Shown piece after piece: positions 47,350 to 58,193 of a stretch of DNA of 64,000 bases. The notes under the pieces were generated by a model. It searched no databases. It was not told the DNA's origin and saw only the letters and a list, made by a program, of their open reading frames with translations. The DNA is from Roseobacter sinensis (lineage in GTDB: Bacteria; Pseudomonadota; Alphaproteobacteria; Rhodobacterales; Rhodobacteraceae). The position numbers were made by a program, and so were the translations under genes. Position 1 is the first letter of the stretch. Every line of letters starts with the position of its first letter. The stretch spans positions 62,001 to 126,000 of the forward strand of contig NZ_JALIEB010000008.1 of NCBI RefSeq assembly GCF_025755255.1, read 5' to 3'.

Positions 47350-47427
47350 TGAAGGAGCGGATGCGCTGCATCTTCCTTCATACCTCCCTGTTGGACTTGG
47401 CCGAGCTTTGTGCTCGGCCTCTTTTTT
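47350..47427 (+). ncRNA. Candidate small RNA upstream of purL
   Basis: About 78 nt. The 5' half folds as GAAGGA(47351-47356)...TCCTTC(47374-47379), with an inner GATGC-GCT-GCATC stem. A single-stranded linker follows with the anti-Shine-Dalgarno-like ACCTCCCT, then the terminator GGCCGAGC-TTTGT-GCTCGGCC and T6. This two-hairpin layout with a pyrimidine-rich loop is common in trans-acting bacterial small RNAs. A short reading frame crosses it but shows no ribosome site or family match. It could also be an attenuator of an upstream unit. Coordinates are estimates. Confidence 0.5.
47399..47427 (+). terminator. Strong Rho-independent terminator upstream of purL
   Basis: GGCCGAGC (47399-47406) and GCTCGGCC (47412-47419) form an 8-bp GC-rich stem with a 5-nt loop, followed by TCTTTTTT. 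It is 146 nt after the lysR stop and 110 nt before purL. Its distance from lysR and the intervening hairpin suggest it ends a separate short RNA. Confidence 0.85.
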
Positions 47428-47536
47428 CGCGGCTATCAAATGGCGCAAAAGACCGGCGCGGCCTTTGCCCTTTTCCCCGCGCCGCCCTTCCTCTAAAGAC
47501 ACTGGCAATACCTGCCATGGGGGGCCAAATCGAGCG

Positions 47537-49696
<2,160 letters not shown>

Positions 49697-49754
49697 CCGG
49701 CCGGTTTTCGGAGCCGCCCTTGCGCAGCTTCGACCGGATAGGCGCGGATGGTGG

Positions 49755-49815
49755 GATCAAGGAGAATCGCCGAGGGGCCCCGCCCCGGGCGGGGAGACGG
49801 CTATTGTCCTTGATC
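49755..49815. other. 61-nt foldback element between purL and the CoxE-like gene
   Basis: GATCAAGGA (49755-49763) pairs with TCCTTGATC (49807-49815). Inside, AAT-GCCG pairs with CGGC-ATT, and at the tip CCCCGCC-CCG-GGCGGGG (49778-49794). The three nested stems give a long imperfect hairpin in the convergent gap. It has no T tract at its end. A bidirectional transcript end or a small mobile remnant are both possible. Confidence 0.45.
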
Positions 49816-49942
49816 GCAGCGTCCGGGTCTGTCAGGCGCGACGCACAGCAAGGGCCGCGCCGCAACCCGGCTGGTTTTTGGTGAGCCCGCAGCCCCGAAC
49901 AAAAAATGGAATGCGCGCGCCAGCGCGCTCCGCCGATCAAAC

Positions 49943-51214
49943 CTAACCAGCCAACGCCCGCATCAGCCGGTCTTTCTCACCCATGTCATCCGGGCGCGAG
50001 AGCGACACCGCCAGATCCTCCAGCGAGGCAATCGAATGGCCGGCGCGAAAGCTGTCCACATGCGGCAGCATCGCCGCAATCCCACGCGCTTTCGGCGCAA
50101 ACCCCTCCCAGCGCAGCAAAGGGTTCAGCCATATGAGCCGTCGCGATGAGAGATGCAACCGCTCCATCTGCCGCTCCAGAGCCTCCGGATCGTCCCGGTC
50201 GAGCCCGTCGGTGATCAGGAGCACCACCGCGCCCTGCCCCATGACCCGCCGCGACCAGTCGCGGTTGAAGGCGGTCAGGCAATCACCGATCCGCGTGCCC
50301 CCTTCCCAGTCCTGCGCCTCCGCCCCCGCCGCCGCCAGCGCCGCATCCACATCGCGGTGCTTCAGATGCCGGGTGATATTCGTCAGCCGGGTCCCGAAGG
50401 TGAAGGCATGCACCTTCGCCCAGCCTGCCCCCTTCGCGTTCGCCACCGCATGCAGGAAATGCAGCACAACCCTTGAGTACTGGCTCATGGACCCGGAGAT
50501 ATCGCAGAGCACCACCAGGTTCGGCCAGCGCGGGCGCGGCGCGCGGCGGGCGATCCGATGAAGCTCGCCGCCCTGCCGCATCGCGCCCCGCAAGGTCCGC
50601 GCTGCATCCACCCGGCGCCCCAGCGGATCGGCCTGCGCCCGGCGCGACAGGATCGGCGGCACCGGCAGGTTCAGCTTTGCGAGCATCCGCTTGGCCGCCG
50701 CCATCTCGGCCGTGCTCATCTGTTCGAAATCGAGGCTGCGCAGCCGCTCTTCGGACGACATCGTGAGGCTCGCGTCGATCTCGATCTCCGTCTCGCCCGT
50801 GTCTTCCGCATCGCTATCGCCAAAATCCGGCACTTCGGCCCCGTCGAGCAGCGCCTCCGCCGCCCGCTTCTCCGCCGATTGGGCGCGGCGCTCCTCCTGC
50901 ACGCCCCGGACCGCCGGGATCATGTAGGACATCATGTGTTCCAGATAACGCGGATCACGCCAGTAGAGCCGGAAGATCTGGCCGAAGACGAGGCGATGCT
51001 CTGGCCGGTTCACGAAACACGCATGCAGCGTCCAGTAGAAATCCCGCTTGTCGGTGAAGCCCGCGGCCTCCACCGCCCGGATCGCGTCAACGACGCGGCC
51101 CGGCCCGATCGGCAGTCCGGCGCGCCGCAGCGCGCGGGCGAAGTGGGTGATGTTCCCGGCGAGCCGGGGGGTCTCCGGAAGCTCAAGGGCGGGGTATTCA
51201 GGCATTGCGTTCAT
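49943..51214 (-). CDS. VWA domain protein, CoxE family
   Basis: This 423-residue protein has an N-terminal helical part (LAGNITHFARALRRAGLPIGPGRVVDAIRAVEAAG, FYWTLHACFVNRPEHRLVFGQIFRLYWRDP) and a C-terminal von Willebrand A-like domain. The metal-site motif is DISGSMSQYS (about residues 230-239), followed by FTFGTRLTNITRHL and ITDGLDRDD. Such proteins work with MoxR/CoxD ATPases in assembling or maturing metal enzymes such as CO dehydrogenase. No cox structural genes are nearby, so the client is unknown. It is the second gene of a pair with the MoxR ATPase. Confidence 0.88.
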   Translation of the reverse strand: MNAMPEYPALELPETPRLAGNITHFARALRRAGLPIGPGRVVDAIRAVEAAGFTDKRDFYWTLHACFVNRPEHRLVFGQIFRLYWRDPRYLEHMMSYMIPAVRGVQEERRAQSAEKRAAEALLDGAEVPDFGDSDAEDTGETEIEIDASLTMSSEERLRSLDFEQMSTAEMAAAKRMLAKLNLPVPPILSRRAQADPLGRRVDAARTLRGAMRQGGELHRIARRAPRPRWPNLVVLCDISGSMSQYSRVVLHFLHAVANAKGAGWAKVHAFTFGTRLTNITRHLKHRDVDAALAAAGAEAQDWEGGTRIGDCLTAFNRDWSRRVMGQGAVVLLITDGLDRDDPEALERQMERLHLSSRRLIWLNPLLRWEGFAPKARGIAAMLPHVDSFRAGHSIASLEDLAVSLSRPDDMGEKDRLMRALAG

Positions 51215-51242
51215 TGGGGCTCTGCCCCGTCGCTGCGCGACT

Positions 51243-51270
51243 CCCCGGGATATTTTGAGCCAGAAGACGC
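51243..51270. repeat. Single unit of the extragenic palindrome family
   Basis: CCCGGGATATTTTGAGCCAG followed by AAGACG is an imperfect copy of the left arm of the element at 13956-14037 (CGGGGATATTTCTGGCCAG). It lies between the CoxE-like gene and the MoxR ATPase gene. Only one arm is present here. Confidence 0.5.
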
Positions 51271-51271
51271 C

Positions 51272-52180
51272 TCATGCCACCTCCAGGGTAGCCTTGGCCT
51301 GGTCGAGGATTCGTTTGGCCTCCGAGCCCTGCAGCTTCTGGATGTCATCCTGATACTTCAGGATCGCGCCCAGCGTATCGGCGATGACCTCGGGGCTGAG
51401 GTTGATCACATCCAGCGCCAGCAGGCATTTCGCCCAGTCGATGGTTTCCGCTACGCCCGGCTTCTTGAAGAGATCCTCGGTCCGCAACTGCTGCACGAAG
51501 GCCACGACTTCCCGGCTCAACGCCTCTGCGGCCTCGGGCGCGCGGGCGGCGAGGATCTCCATTTCGCGGTCGAAATCCGGGTAGTCCACCCAGTGATAGA
51601 GACAGCGGCGTTTCAGCGCGTCATGCACCTCGCGCGTGCGGTTCGAGGTCAGGATCACCACCGGCGGCTCCGGTGCCTTGATCGTGCCCAGCTCCGGGAT
51701 CGTGACCTGAAAATCGCTCAGGGCTTCCAGCAAAAATGCCTCGAAAGGTTCATCCGTCCGGTCCAACTCGTCGATCAGCAGCACCGGCGCGCCGTGCTCA
51801 TCGGGGCGCATCGCCTCCAGCAGGGGCCGCTCGATCAGGTAGTCATCGCTGAAGAGCTCCGCCTGCAGATCCGCGCGCTCGGCCCCGCCCGCTGCCTCGG
51901 CCGTGCGAATGGCGACCATCTGGGCCGGGAAGTTCCACTCGTAGACTGCCGTGGCCGCATCCAGCCCTTCGTAGCATTGCAACCGGATGAGCCGCCGGTT
52001 CAGCCCAGCCGCTAGCGCCTTGGCGATCTCGGTCTTGCCAACGCCGGCTTCGCCCTCAAGGAACAGGGGCCGCCCCAGCCGCAGCGCCAGAAACACAACC
52101 GTGCCCAGCGCCCGGTCACAGACATAGCCCTCTGCCGCCAGCATCTCCTGCACGGCATCAATCGTCTCAACTCCGGACAT
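51272..52180 (-). CDS. MoxR family AAA+ ATPase (CoxD-like)
   Basis: This 302-residue AAA+ protein starts at 52180 with GAGGAGG upstream. It has Walker A FLEGEAGVGKTE (about 40-51), the MoxR-type RLIRLQCYEGLDAATAVYEW segment, Walker B VLLIDELDRTDEPF, sensor 1 VILTSNRTREVHDALKRRC and arginine-rich sensor 2 region. MoxR ATPases act as chaperones with VWA-domain partners, here the adjacent CoxE-like protein. They make a two-gene unit. Substrate enzyme not present in the window. Confidence 0.92.
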   Translation of the reverse strand: MSGVETIDAVQEMLAAEGYVCDRALGTVVFLALRLGRPLFLEGEAGVGKTEIAKALAAGLNRRLIRLQCYEGLDAATAVYEWNFPAQMVAIRTAEAAGGAERADLQAELFSDDYLIERPLLEAMRPDEHGAPVLLIDELDRTDEPFEAFLLEALSDFQVTIPELGTIKAPEPPVVILTSNRTREVHDALKRRCLYHWVDYPDFDREMEILAARAPEAAEALSREVVAFVQQLRTEDLFKKPGVAETIDWAKCLLALDVINLSPEVIADTLGAILKYQDDIQKLQGSEAKRILDQAKATLEVA

Positions 52181-52350
52181 ATGTCCTCCTCTTTGGCTCT
52201 GATACCTGCATCCAAAGCCGGTCGGGTCAAGCGCCGATGGGGGGCCTTTTGGTCTACGTTGACGGCATGCGCGCCACCTGCCATGGTCACCGACACGCCG
52301 CTGACCGAGGACCGGGTCCCCCATGACTTCCCCGCAGGCCCGCGCCACCG

Positions 52351-53415
52351 ATGGCTGACGCAGCCCCCAAAATCACCGCCGTTCTGACCGTGCGCAACGA
52401 GGCCGCCTTCCTGCTGGAATGGTTTGCGCATCACCATGCGGCAGGTGTCAGCGATTTTGTCGTCTGTTCCAACGACTGTGCGGATGGCACCGATGCCATG
52501 CTCGATCGTCTGGAGCAGATCGGGTGGCTCGCGCATCTGCGCAACGCGGGGCCTTACGGCAATCGCGGCATCCAGTTCACGGCGCTGAAACTGGCCGACG
52601 AACAGCCGCTGGTGAAGGACGCCGACTGGCTCGTGCCGCTCGACATCGACGAATTCGTGACCGTGAAGACGGGCGACAATACCCTGCCCGCCCTCATCGC
52701 CGCCCTGCCGGACGCCACAGCGATCACTCTCACCTGGCGGCTCTTCGGCAATGCCGGCGTCACGCACTATTGCGACCAGCTTGTGACCGACCAGTTTACC
52801 CGCTGCGCGCCGGAGGTGATCTTCTGGCCCTGGCGCGCGGTGATGTTCAAGACGCTTTACCGAAACGACGGCACCTACGGAAAGCTGGGCGTGCATCGCC
52901 CCAAGGCGCCCAACCGCGACCGGCTGGATGGCGCGCAGTGGAGGGACGGCGAGGGCCGCTCCCTCGGTGCCCCCTTCAAGACCCGGCGCGTGTTTTCGGA
53001 CTACGGCCAGCCGAACTACGGCCTCGTACAGCTCAATCACTATCCGCTGGGCGCGATGGAAAGCTTCGTGCTGAAGGCCGATCGTGGGCGGGCGGTGCAT
53101 GCGGATGTGCCGCTGGCGATGGACTACTGGGTGGAGCGGAACTTCAACACCGATGAGGATACCTCCATCGCCGCCCTGAAGCCGCGGCGGGACGCGATGC
53201 TGGCCGAGTTGAAAGCCGATCAAACGCTGGCCCGTTTGCACACGGAGGCCGTCGCCTGGCGCAAGGCCCGCTTCGAGACGCTGATGCAGCAAGAGCCCAT
53301 GCGCGCCCTCTTCGCCCGGCTGCTCATGACGCCGCCTTCAGAGCCGATCTCACCCGAGGCCGCAAAGGACTTGACCCGATACGCGCTGCAGGATCGCCAA
53401 AATCCAAACAATTAG
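52351..53415 (+). CDS. Family 2 type glycosyltransferase
   Basis: This 354-residue protein opens KITAVLTVRNEAAFLLEWFAHHHAAGVSDFVVCSNDCADGT, a GT-A nucleotide-sugar fold with the DxD-like element DIDEF (about residue 97). The middle has a WRLFGNAGVTHY block and the C-terminal third is helical. Members of the Glyco_tranf_2_4 type are common in Rhodobacterales; the acceptor and sugar are not predictable. It is divergent from the MoxR gene. Confidence 0.85.
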   Translation: MADAAPKITAVLTVRNEAAFLLEWFAHHHAAGVSDFVVCSNDCADGTDAMLDRLEQIGWLAHLRNAGPYGNRGIQFTALKLADEQPLVKDADWLVPLDIDEFVTVKTGDNTLPALIAALPDATAITLTWRLFGNAGVTHYCDQLVTDQFTRCAPEVIFWPWRAVMFKTLYRNDGTYGKLGVHRPKAPNRDRLDGAQWRDGEGRSLGAPFKTRRVFSDYGQPNYGLVQLNHYPLGAMESFVLKADRGRAVHADVPLAMDYWVERNFNTDEDTSIAALKPRRDAMLAELKADQTLARLHTEAVAWRKARFETLMQQEPMRALFARLLMTPPSEPISPEAAKDLTRYALQDRQNPNN

Positions 53416-53533
53416 GGCCAATCAGCTTCATTGTTTCCCAATTCGCCCTCTGAGCCGCCGGTCGATTGCATGGCGGCGCCCGGCGGCCTATGACGTTTTG
53501 GTGGGGGAGATGCAGATCACATGAGACGCACGC

Positions 53534-54448
53534 GTGGATTCTGACCAGACGCCGGGGCATACGCCTTGGGGGGCGTGGATAGACGAAGCAGCGGATCCGC
53601 TCGACACCGGGGGGGCCGTGACCCAGCTTGGCGACCGTCACCGCGCCACATTTGTCGACCGCGGCCCAACGCTTCTGGTCTCCTTTGAAAGCGCGCAAAG
53701 CGGCCCGCCGCTTGTGCCCAGCGGCCACGCAGAGGGCCCCGATTTGATGCGCCGCTTCGGTTGGTCACATCTGGGTGTGACAAGCGACGGCGACACGTGG
53801 TTCCGCGACGAAGCGGTCTTTGCCCATTTCGACGGGCTGACCGATGATGGTTTTTTCGACGCCTTCGATACGATCCTCTTTTACGGGGCCGGCCCCTGCG
53901 GCTATGCGGCGGCGGCCTTTTCCGTCGCGGCACCAGGCGCACGCGTGCTGGCCCTGCAGCCCCAGGCAACGCTGGACCCCGGGATCGCCGGCTGGGACAC
54001 GCGCTTTGCGAAGATGCGCCGCACCAGCTTTGCGGACCGCTACGGCTATGCCCCAGATATGCTGGATGCGGCCGCCGCCGCCTTCGTTGTCTTCGATCCC
54101 CGTCAGACCGAAGACGCAATGCATGCCGCGCTCTTCACCCGCCCGAACGCGACGATGCTGCGAGCTCGCCACTTCGGCGGCAGGCTGCACGCCGATTTTC
54201 TGCGCATGGGCATCCTCGACCAGCTTATGGTCGCCGCCGCCCGCGACCGTCTCACACGAGCGGAGTTCGGGCGGCTGCTGCGTGCGCGCCGCGATGACAT
54301 GCCCTACTTGCGCCACCTGCTCAGACAACTCGACCGAGACACGCGCCCGCGCCGGATCGAAATGCTCTGCCGCTCCGTCGTCCGGCGTCACACGGCGCCG
54401 CGCTTTGCCCGCCGCTTGGACCAGTTCGCCGAGCCAGCCAGCGCCTGA
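53534..54448 (+). CDS. Conserved hypothetical protein with an alpha/beta core
   Basis: This 304-residue protein starts with GTG at 53534. The N-terminal third is beta-rich (GDRHRATFVDRGPTLLVSFE). The middle contains ILFYGAGPCGYAAAAFSVAAPGARVLALQPQATLDP, which has the strand-turn-helix layout of an alpha/beta hydrolase or Rossmann core, but no complete catalytic triad is visible. The C-terminal 70 residues are rich in Arg and helical. Coding character is good. I do not recognise a function. It precedes pyrC by 38 bp. Confidence 0.65.
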   Translation: MDSDQTPGHTPWGAWIDEAADPLDTGGAVTQLGDRHRATFVDRGPTLLVSFESAQSGPPLVPSGHAEGPDLMRRFGWSHLGVTSDGDTWFRDEAVFAHFDGLTDDGFFDAFDTILFYGAGPCGYAAAAFSVAAPGARVLALQPQATLDPGIAGWDTRFAKMRRTSFADRYGYAPDMLDAAAAAFVVFDPRQTEDAMHAALFTRPNATMLRARHFGGRLHADFLRMGILDQLMVAAARDRLTRAEFGRLLRARRDDMPYLRHLLRQLDRDTRPRRIEMLCRSVVRRHTAPRFARRLDQFAEPASA

Positions 54449-54486
54449 TACTGGTCCTGACTTGCAAGCTGTGCTAGCGCAGGGCC

Positions 54487-55521
54487 ATGAGCCAGAGCCT
54501 GACCCTCCGACGCCCCGACGATTGGCACCTGCACCTGCGCGATGGGTCCATGCTGCGCGCGGTGCTGCCCGAAACCACCCGCCACTTCGCCCGCGCGATC
54601 ATCATGCCCAACCTCGTGCCGCCGGTTGTCACCGCCGCCGATGCCCGCGCCTACCGCGACCGCATCCTGGCCGCGCTGCCCGAGGGCGCCGATTTCACCC
54701 CGCTGATGACGCTCTACCTCACCGAAGACACCGACCCCGAGGATGTCGCCGCCGCCCAGGCCTCGGGCCTCGTGCACGCGGTCAAGCTCTATCCCGCGGG
54801 GGCCACCACCAATTCCGCGAGCGGGGTGCGGAACTTCGACAAGGTCCGCCCGGTGCTGGAGAAGATGGCCGAGATCGGCCTGCCGCTCTGCGTGCACGGA
54901 GAGGTCACGGACGCGGACATCGACATCTTCGACCGCGAGGCCGTTTTCATCGACCGCGTGCTCGACCCCATTCGCCGCGCTACCCCCGGCCTGCGCGTGG
55001 TGATGGAACACATCACCACCTCCAACGCCGTGGACTACGCCAGCGCGCAAGACGACACCCTCGGCGCGACGATCACCACGCACCACCTGGTGATCAACCG
55101 CAACCACATCCTCGCGGGTGGCATCAAACCACATTATTACTGCCTGCCAGTGGCAAAGCGCGAAACCCACCGGCGCGCCCTGCGCCGGGCCGCCACCTCG
55201 GGTGCTGCGCGCGTCTTTCTCGGCACCGACAGCGCCCCGCACACGGATGCGAACAAGCTCCTGCCCTGCGGCTGCGCGGGCTGCTTCACGGCACCCAATA
55301 CCCTCTCGATCCTCGCGCAGGTCTTCGAAGAGGAAGGCGCCCTCCACCACCTCGAAGCCTTTACCTCTCTGAACGGCCCCGCTTTCTACGGCCTGCCGCC
55401 GAACGAGGACACGGTCACCCTCACCAAGACCGGCGCCACCTACCCAACCCAGATCGCCACCGACGACGGCCCCGTCACCGTCTTCGACCCCGGCTTCCCG
55501 CTTGACTGGGCGGTGACCTGA
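54487..55521 (+). CDS. pyrC: Dihydroorotase (type II)
   Basis: This enzyme cyclises carbamoyl-aspartate to dihydroorotate in pyrimidine synthesis. The 344-residue protein has the zinc ligands His14 and His16 in [10 protein letters not shown], the lysine region [32 protein letters not shown] and the late FLGTDSAPH with its catalytic Asp. This is the class typical of E. coli and many Proteobacteria rather than the Bacillus type. It is followed by pyrE, forming a pyrCE unit. Confidence 0.95.
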   Translation: MSQSLTLRRPDDWHLHLRDGSMLRAVLPETTRHFARAIIMPNLVPPVVTAADARAYRDRILAALPEGADFTPLMTLYLTEDTDPEDVAAAQASGLVHAVKLYPAGATTNSASGVRNFDKVRPVLEKMAEIGLPLCVHGEVTDADIDIFDREAVFIDRVLDPIRRATPGLRVVMEHITTSNAVDYASAQDDTLGATITTHHLVINRNHILAGGIKPHYYCLPVAKRETHRRALRRAATSGAARVFLGTDSAPHTDANKLLPCGCAGCFTAPNTLSILAQVFEEEGALHHLEAFTSLNGPAFYGLPPNEDTVTLTKTGATYPTQIATDDGPVTVFDPGFPLDWAVT

Positions 55522-55536
55522 GCTTCACCCGTCGAC

Positions 55537-55564
55537 AAATACTCCCGCCGGAGGCATCCGCCCT
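55537..55564. repeat. Single unit of the extragenic palindrome family
   Basis: AAATACTCCCGCCGGAGGCA followed by TCCGCCCT closely matches the right arm region at 14017-14044 of the complete element, including the trailing CCGCCCT. It lies between pyrC and pyrE, immediately before the pyrE ribosome site. Confidence 0.6.
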
Positions 55565-55584
55565 CTGCCACAAAGGACCCCGAG

Positions 55585-56265
55585 ATGATCCCCAGCAGCT
55601 ACCCCGACGCCAGTGAAATCGCCCGCCTCACCGCGCGCATGCTGCTGGAAATCAAGGCGGTGCATTTCAACGCGGCCCAGCCCTTCATCCTCGCCTCCGG
55701 CCTGCCCAGCCCGACCTATATCGATTGCCGCAAGCTCATCAGCTACCCGCGCATCCGCTCGACGCTCATGGACTTCCTCACCGTCACCGTCATGCGCAAC
55801 GCGGGCTTCGAGGCCTTCGACAACATCGCAGGCGGCGAAACCGCGGGCATCCCCTTCGCCGCCATGGTGGCCGAGCGCCTCGGGCTGCCCATGACCTATG
55901 TGCGCAAGAAGCCCAAGGGCTACGGCCGCGGCGCCCGCATCGAAGGGGATATGTCCGAAGGCCAGCGCGTGCTGTTGGTCGAAGACCTCACCACCGACGG
56001 CGGCTCCAAGCTCAGCTTCGTCGATGCGATTCGCGAGACGGGGGCGACCTGCGGGCATACCGCGGTCATCTTCTATTACGGGATTTTCCCGGAAACCGAA
56101 AAGACCCTTGGCGATCATGGGGTTGCCCTGCACTCCTTGTGCACCTGGTGGGATGTGCTCGCCGAGGCCCGCGTCGAAGGCGCGTTCGACGCCACAACCC
56201 TCGCGGAAGTCGAGGCCTTCCTCAACGACCCACGCGCTTGGCAGGCCGCCCGAAAAAGCGACTGA
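55585..56265 (+). CDS. pyrE: Orotate phosphoribosyltransferase
   Basis: This enzyme converts orotate and PRPP to OMP. The 226-residue protein shows [32 protein letters not shown] (flexible-loop side), [39 protein letters not shown] and the PRPP motif [14 protein letters not shown] (about residues 131-144). Length is slightly above the bacterial mean because of an N-terminal helix. It follows pyrC across a short repeat unit. Confidence 0.95.
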   Translation: MIPSSYPDASEIARLTARMLLEIKAVHFNAAQPFILASGLPSPTYIDCRKLISYPRIRSTLMDFLTVTVMRNAGFEAFDNIAGGETAGIPFAAMVAERLGLPMTYVRKKPKGYGRGARIEGDMSEGQRVLLVEDLTTDGGSKLSFVDAIRETGATCGHTAVIFYYGIFPETEKTLGDHGVALHSLCTWWDVLAEARVEGAFDATTLAEVEAFLNDPRAWQAARKSD

Positions 56266-56321
56266 GCGGCCACTCGATCCTGTATATTCGCGTGCAATCC
56301 ACCACCACATAGGGTATGTTC

Positions 56322-56364
56322 TCAGGATAAAAACATATCCACACGTTATACCGTCTTATCCTGA
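56322..56364 (+). promoter_or_regulatory. Inverted repeat with DnaA-box-like sites before dnaB
   Basis: TCAGGATAA (56322-56330) and TTATCCTGA (56356-56364) are 9-bp perfect inverted repeats 25 bp apart. Between them ATATCCACA (56335-56343) matches the DnaA box TTATCCACA in 8 of 9 positions; the arms match it in 7 of 9. The cluster lies 58 bp before the dnaB start and could couple dnaB expression to DnaA, by inference. Confidence 0.4.
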
Positions 56365-56421
56365 TTGCATGTCACAGAGCGGCGCAGGTAAGACCGGTGG
56401 CGGGTCAAGGTGGGCGCAGGC

Positions 56422-57909
56422 ATGAACGAAATCACGGCATTCAATCCAACCGGCGTGGACGTGCAGGCGCCCGAGACGATGCCGCACTCCATCGAGGCCG
56501 AACAGCAGCTGCTCGGCGCGATCCTGACCAACAATGACGTCTACGATCGCGTGGCCTCTATCATCAATGCGCAACACTTTTATGACCCGGTGCATGCACG
56601 CATCTTCGAGATCGCGGCAGCGCGCATTGCCAAGAACAATCTCGCCTCGCCCGTCACCCTCAAGGCCTTCATGGAGGATGACGAGGGGCTGAAGGAGCTC
56701 GGTGGCCCCGCTTACCTCGCACGCCTCGCAGGGGCCGCGATCTCCGCCTTCGCCGTGCGCGACTACGCGCAGATGATCTATGATCTCTCGGTGCGGCGCG
56801 ATCTCATTCAGCTCGGGCGCGAAATCTCCGACAAAGCTGCGAAAGTGGATGTGGCCTCCGAGCCGAAAGAGCAGATCGTCGAGGCCGAACAAGCGCTCTA
56901 CAATCTCGCGGAACAGGGCAACACAGAAGGCGGATTTCAAAGCTTTCTCAAAGCGGTAACGGACGCTGTTAATGTCGCCAACGCCGCCTATCAGCGCGAG
57001 GGAGGGCTCGCGGGTGTCTCCACCGGGCTCATCGACATGGACAAGAAGCTCGGCGGGCTGCACCGGTCCGACCTGCTGATCCTCGCGGGCCGCCCGTCGA
57101 TGGGTAAAACCTCGTTGGCCACCAATATCGCCTTCAACATCGCGAAGGCCTACAAGAAGGGCGTGCGCCACGATGGCACCGAAGGCGCCGTTCAGGGCGG
57201 TGTGGTGGGCTTTTTTTCTCTTGAGATGAGTGCCGAGCAGCTCGCCGCGCGGATCCTGTCAGAGGCAGCAGAAGTGCCCAGCGAACAGATCCGTCGCGGC
57301 GATATGACGGAAGGCGAGTTCCGGCGGTTTGTCGAAGCGGCCAAGGCGCTCGAGGCCTGCCCGCTCTACATCGACGACACCCCCTCGATCCCCATCGCCC
57401 AGCTCGCCGCCCGCGCACGACGGCTCAAGCGGACCCATGGGCTTGATTTGCTGATCGTCGATTACATCCAGCTTGCCCGCGGGACGTCTGACAACCGGGT
57501 GCAGGAAATTGGCGAGATCTCCATGGGGCTCAAAGCCATCGCCAAAGAGCTGGATATCCCGGTGATCGGCCTGTCGCAGCTCTCGCGGCAGGTCGAGAAC
57601 CGTGAGGACAAACGCCCACAGCTCAGTGACCTGCGCGAATCCGGCTCCATCGAGCAGGATGCGGATGTGGTGATGTTCGTCTTCCGCGAGGAATACTACA
57701 AGGAGCGCGAAAAACCCGGCGATCACGACCTCGAAGCCATGGCGAAATGGCAGGAGGAGATGGAACGCCTGCACGGTCGCGCCGAGGTGATCATCGGTAA
57801 ACAGCGCCATGGCCCCATCGGCACGGTGGATCTCAGCTTCGAAGGCCGCTTCACCCGTTTCGGCAACCTTGTGCAGCCTTGGCAGCAAGGCAGCGAGCGC
57901 GACTTCTAG
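56422..57909 (+). CDS. dnaB: Replicative DNA helicase DnaB
   Basis: DnaB unwinds DNA at the replication fork as a hexamer. The 495-residue protein has the N-terminal primase-interaction domain (MPHSIEAEQQLLGAILTNNDVYDRV, about 15-120), a linker helix, and the RecA-like domain. That domain carries Walker A GRPSMGKTSLA (about 220), FFSLEMSAEQLAARIL, Walker B LLIVDYIQLA, and IGLSQLSRQVENREDKRPQLSDLRESGSIEQDAD with motif H4-like residues. I chose ATG 56422 because AAGGTGG sits at the right distance; GTG 56410 is four codons upstream. Confidence 0.97.
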   Translation: MNEITAFNPTGVDVQAPETMPHSIEAEQQLLGAILTNNDVYDRVASIINAQHFYDPVHARIFEIAAARIAKNNLASPVTLKAFMEDDEGLKELGGPAYLARLAGAAISAFAVRDYAQMIYDLSVRRDLIQLGREISDKAAKVDVASEPKEQIVEAEQALYNLAEQGNTEGGFQSFLKAVTDAVNVANAAYQREGGLAGVSTGLIDMDKKLGGLHRSDLLILAGRPSMGKTSLATNIAFNIAKAYKKGVRHDGTEGAVQGGVVGFFSLEMSAEQLAARILSEAAEVPSEQIRRGDMTEGEFRRFVEAAKALEACPLYIDDTPSIPIAQLAARARRLKRTHGLDLLIVDYIQLARGTSDNRVQEIGEISMGLKAIAKELDIPVIGLSQLSRQVENREDKRPQLSDLRESGSIEQDADVVMFVFREEYYKEREKPGDHDLEAMAKWQEEMERLHGRAEVIIGKQRHGPIGTVDLSFEGRFTRFGNLVQPWQQGSERDF

Positions 57910-58193
57910 AGCGCAATCACCAGCAGAAGCCGCTTCGGGCACGCAGATCTCAACTGTCCCGCCCGGTCGATAGACCGGGCACCGGTCGTCATAGTCGCGC
58001 CAACGGTCCGAGCGACACTGGCGACACCTCCCCTCCCGCCGGAAGGCGATGTAGAGGTCGTAAAGAGCATCACGCTGGCCGTGCTGGAGACCCCGCAAAA
58101 GGCACATCTGGTGCAGACGCCCTCCGGGTCGGGCATGCCCTCAGCACTTCACATGCCTGATTGTCTTACCAAAGAACGCCCTGCGCGCAGCGC
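57910..58193. other. Intergenic region between dnaB and pucC
   Basis: These 284 bp separate the convergent dnaB and pucC genes. The first 70 bp hold a GATA-loop hairpin. The rest contains a Cys-rich minus-strand frame (with CRQCRSDRWRDYDDRCPVY near 57990-58060) that runs on antisense into dnaB; it may be a remnant of a gene but I do not call it. No other signal was seen. Confidence 0.35.
57961..57980. terminator. Hairpin downstream of dnaB
   Basis: GCCCGGTC (57961-57968) and GACCGGGC (57973-57980) form a perfect 8-bp stem closed by a GATA tetraloop, 51 nt past the dnaB stop. There is no T tract, so it may protect the transcript end. Confidence 0.5.

Noticed and set aside
57910-58107. Cys-rich minus-strand protein (CRQCRSDRWRDYDDRCPVY) between dnaB and pucC
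   Set aside because: The frame has no stop before it runs deep into dnaB antisense, lacks a ribosome site and a family match; at most a gene remnant.
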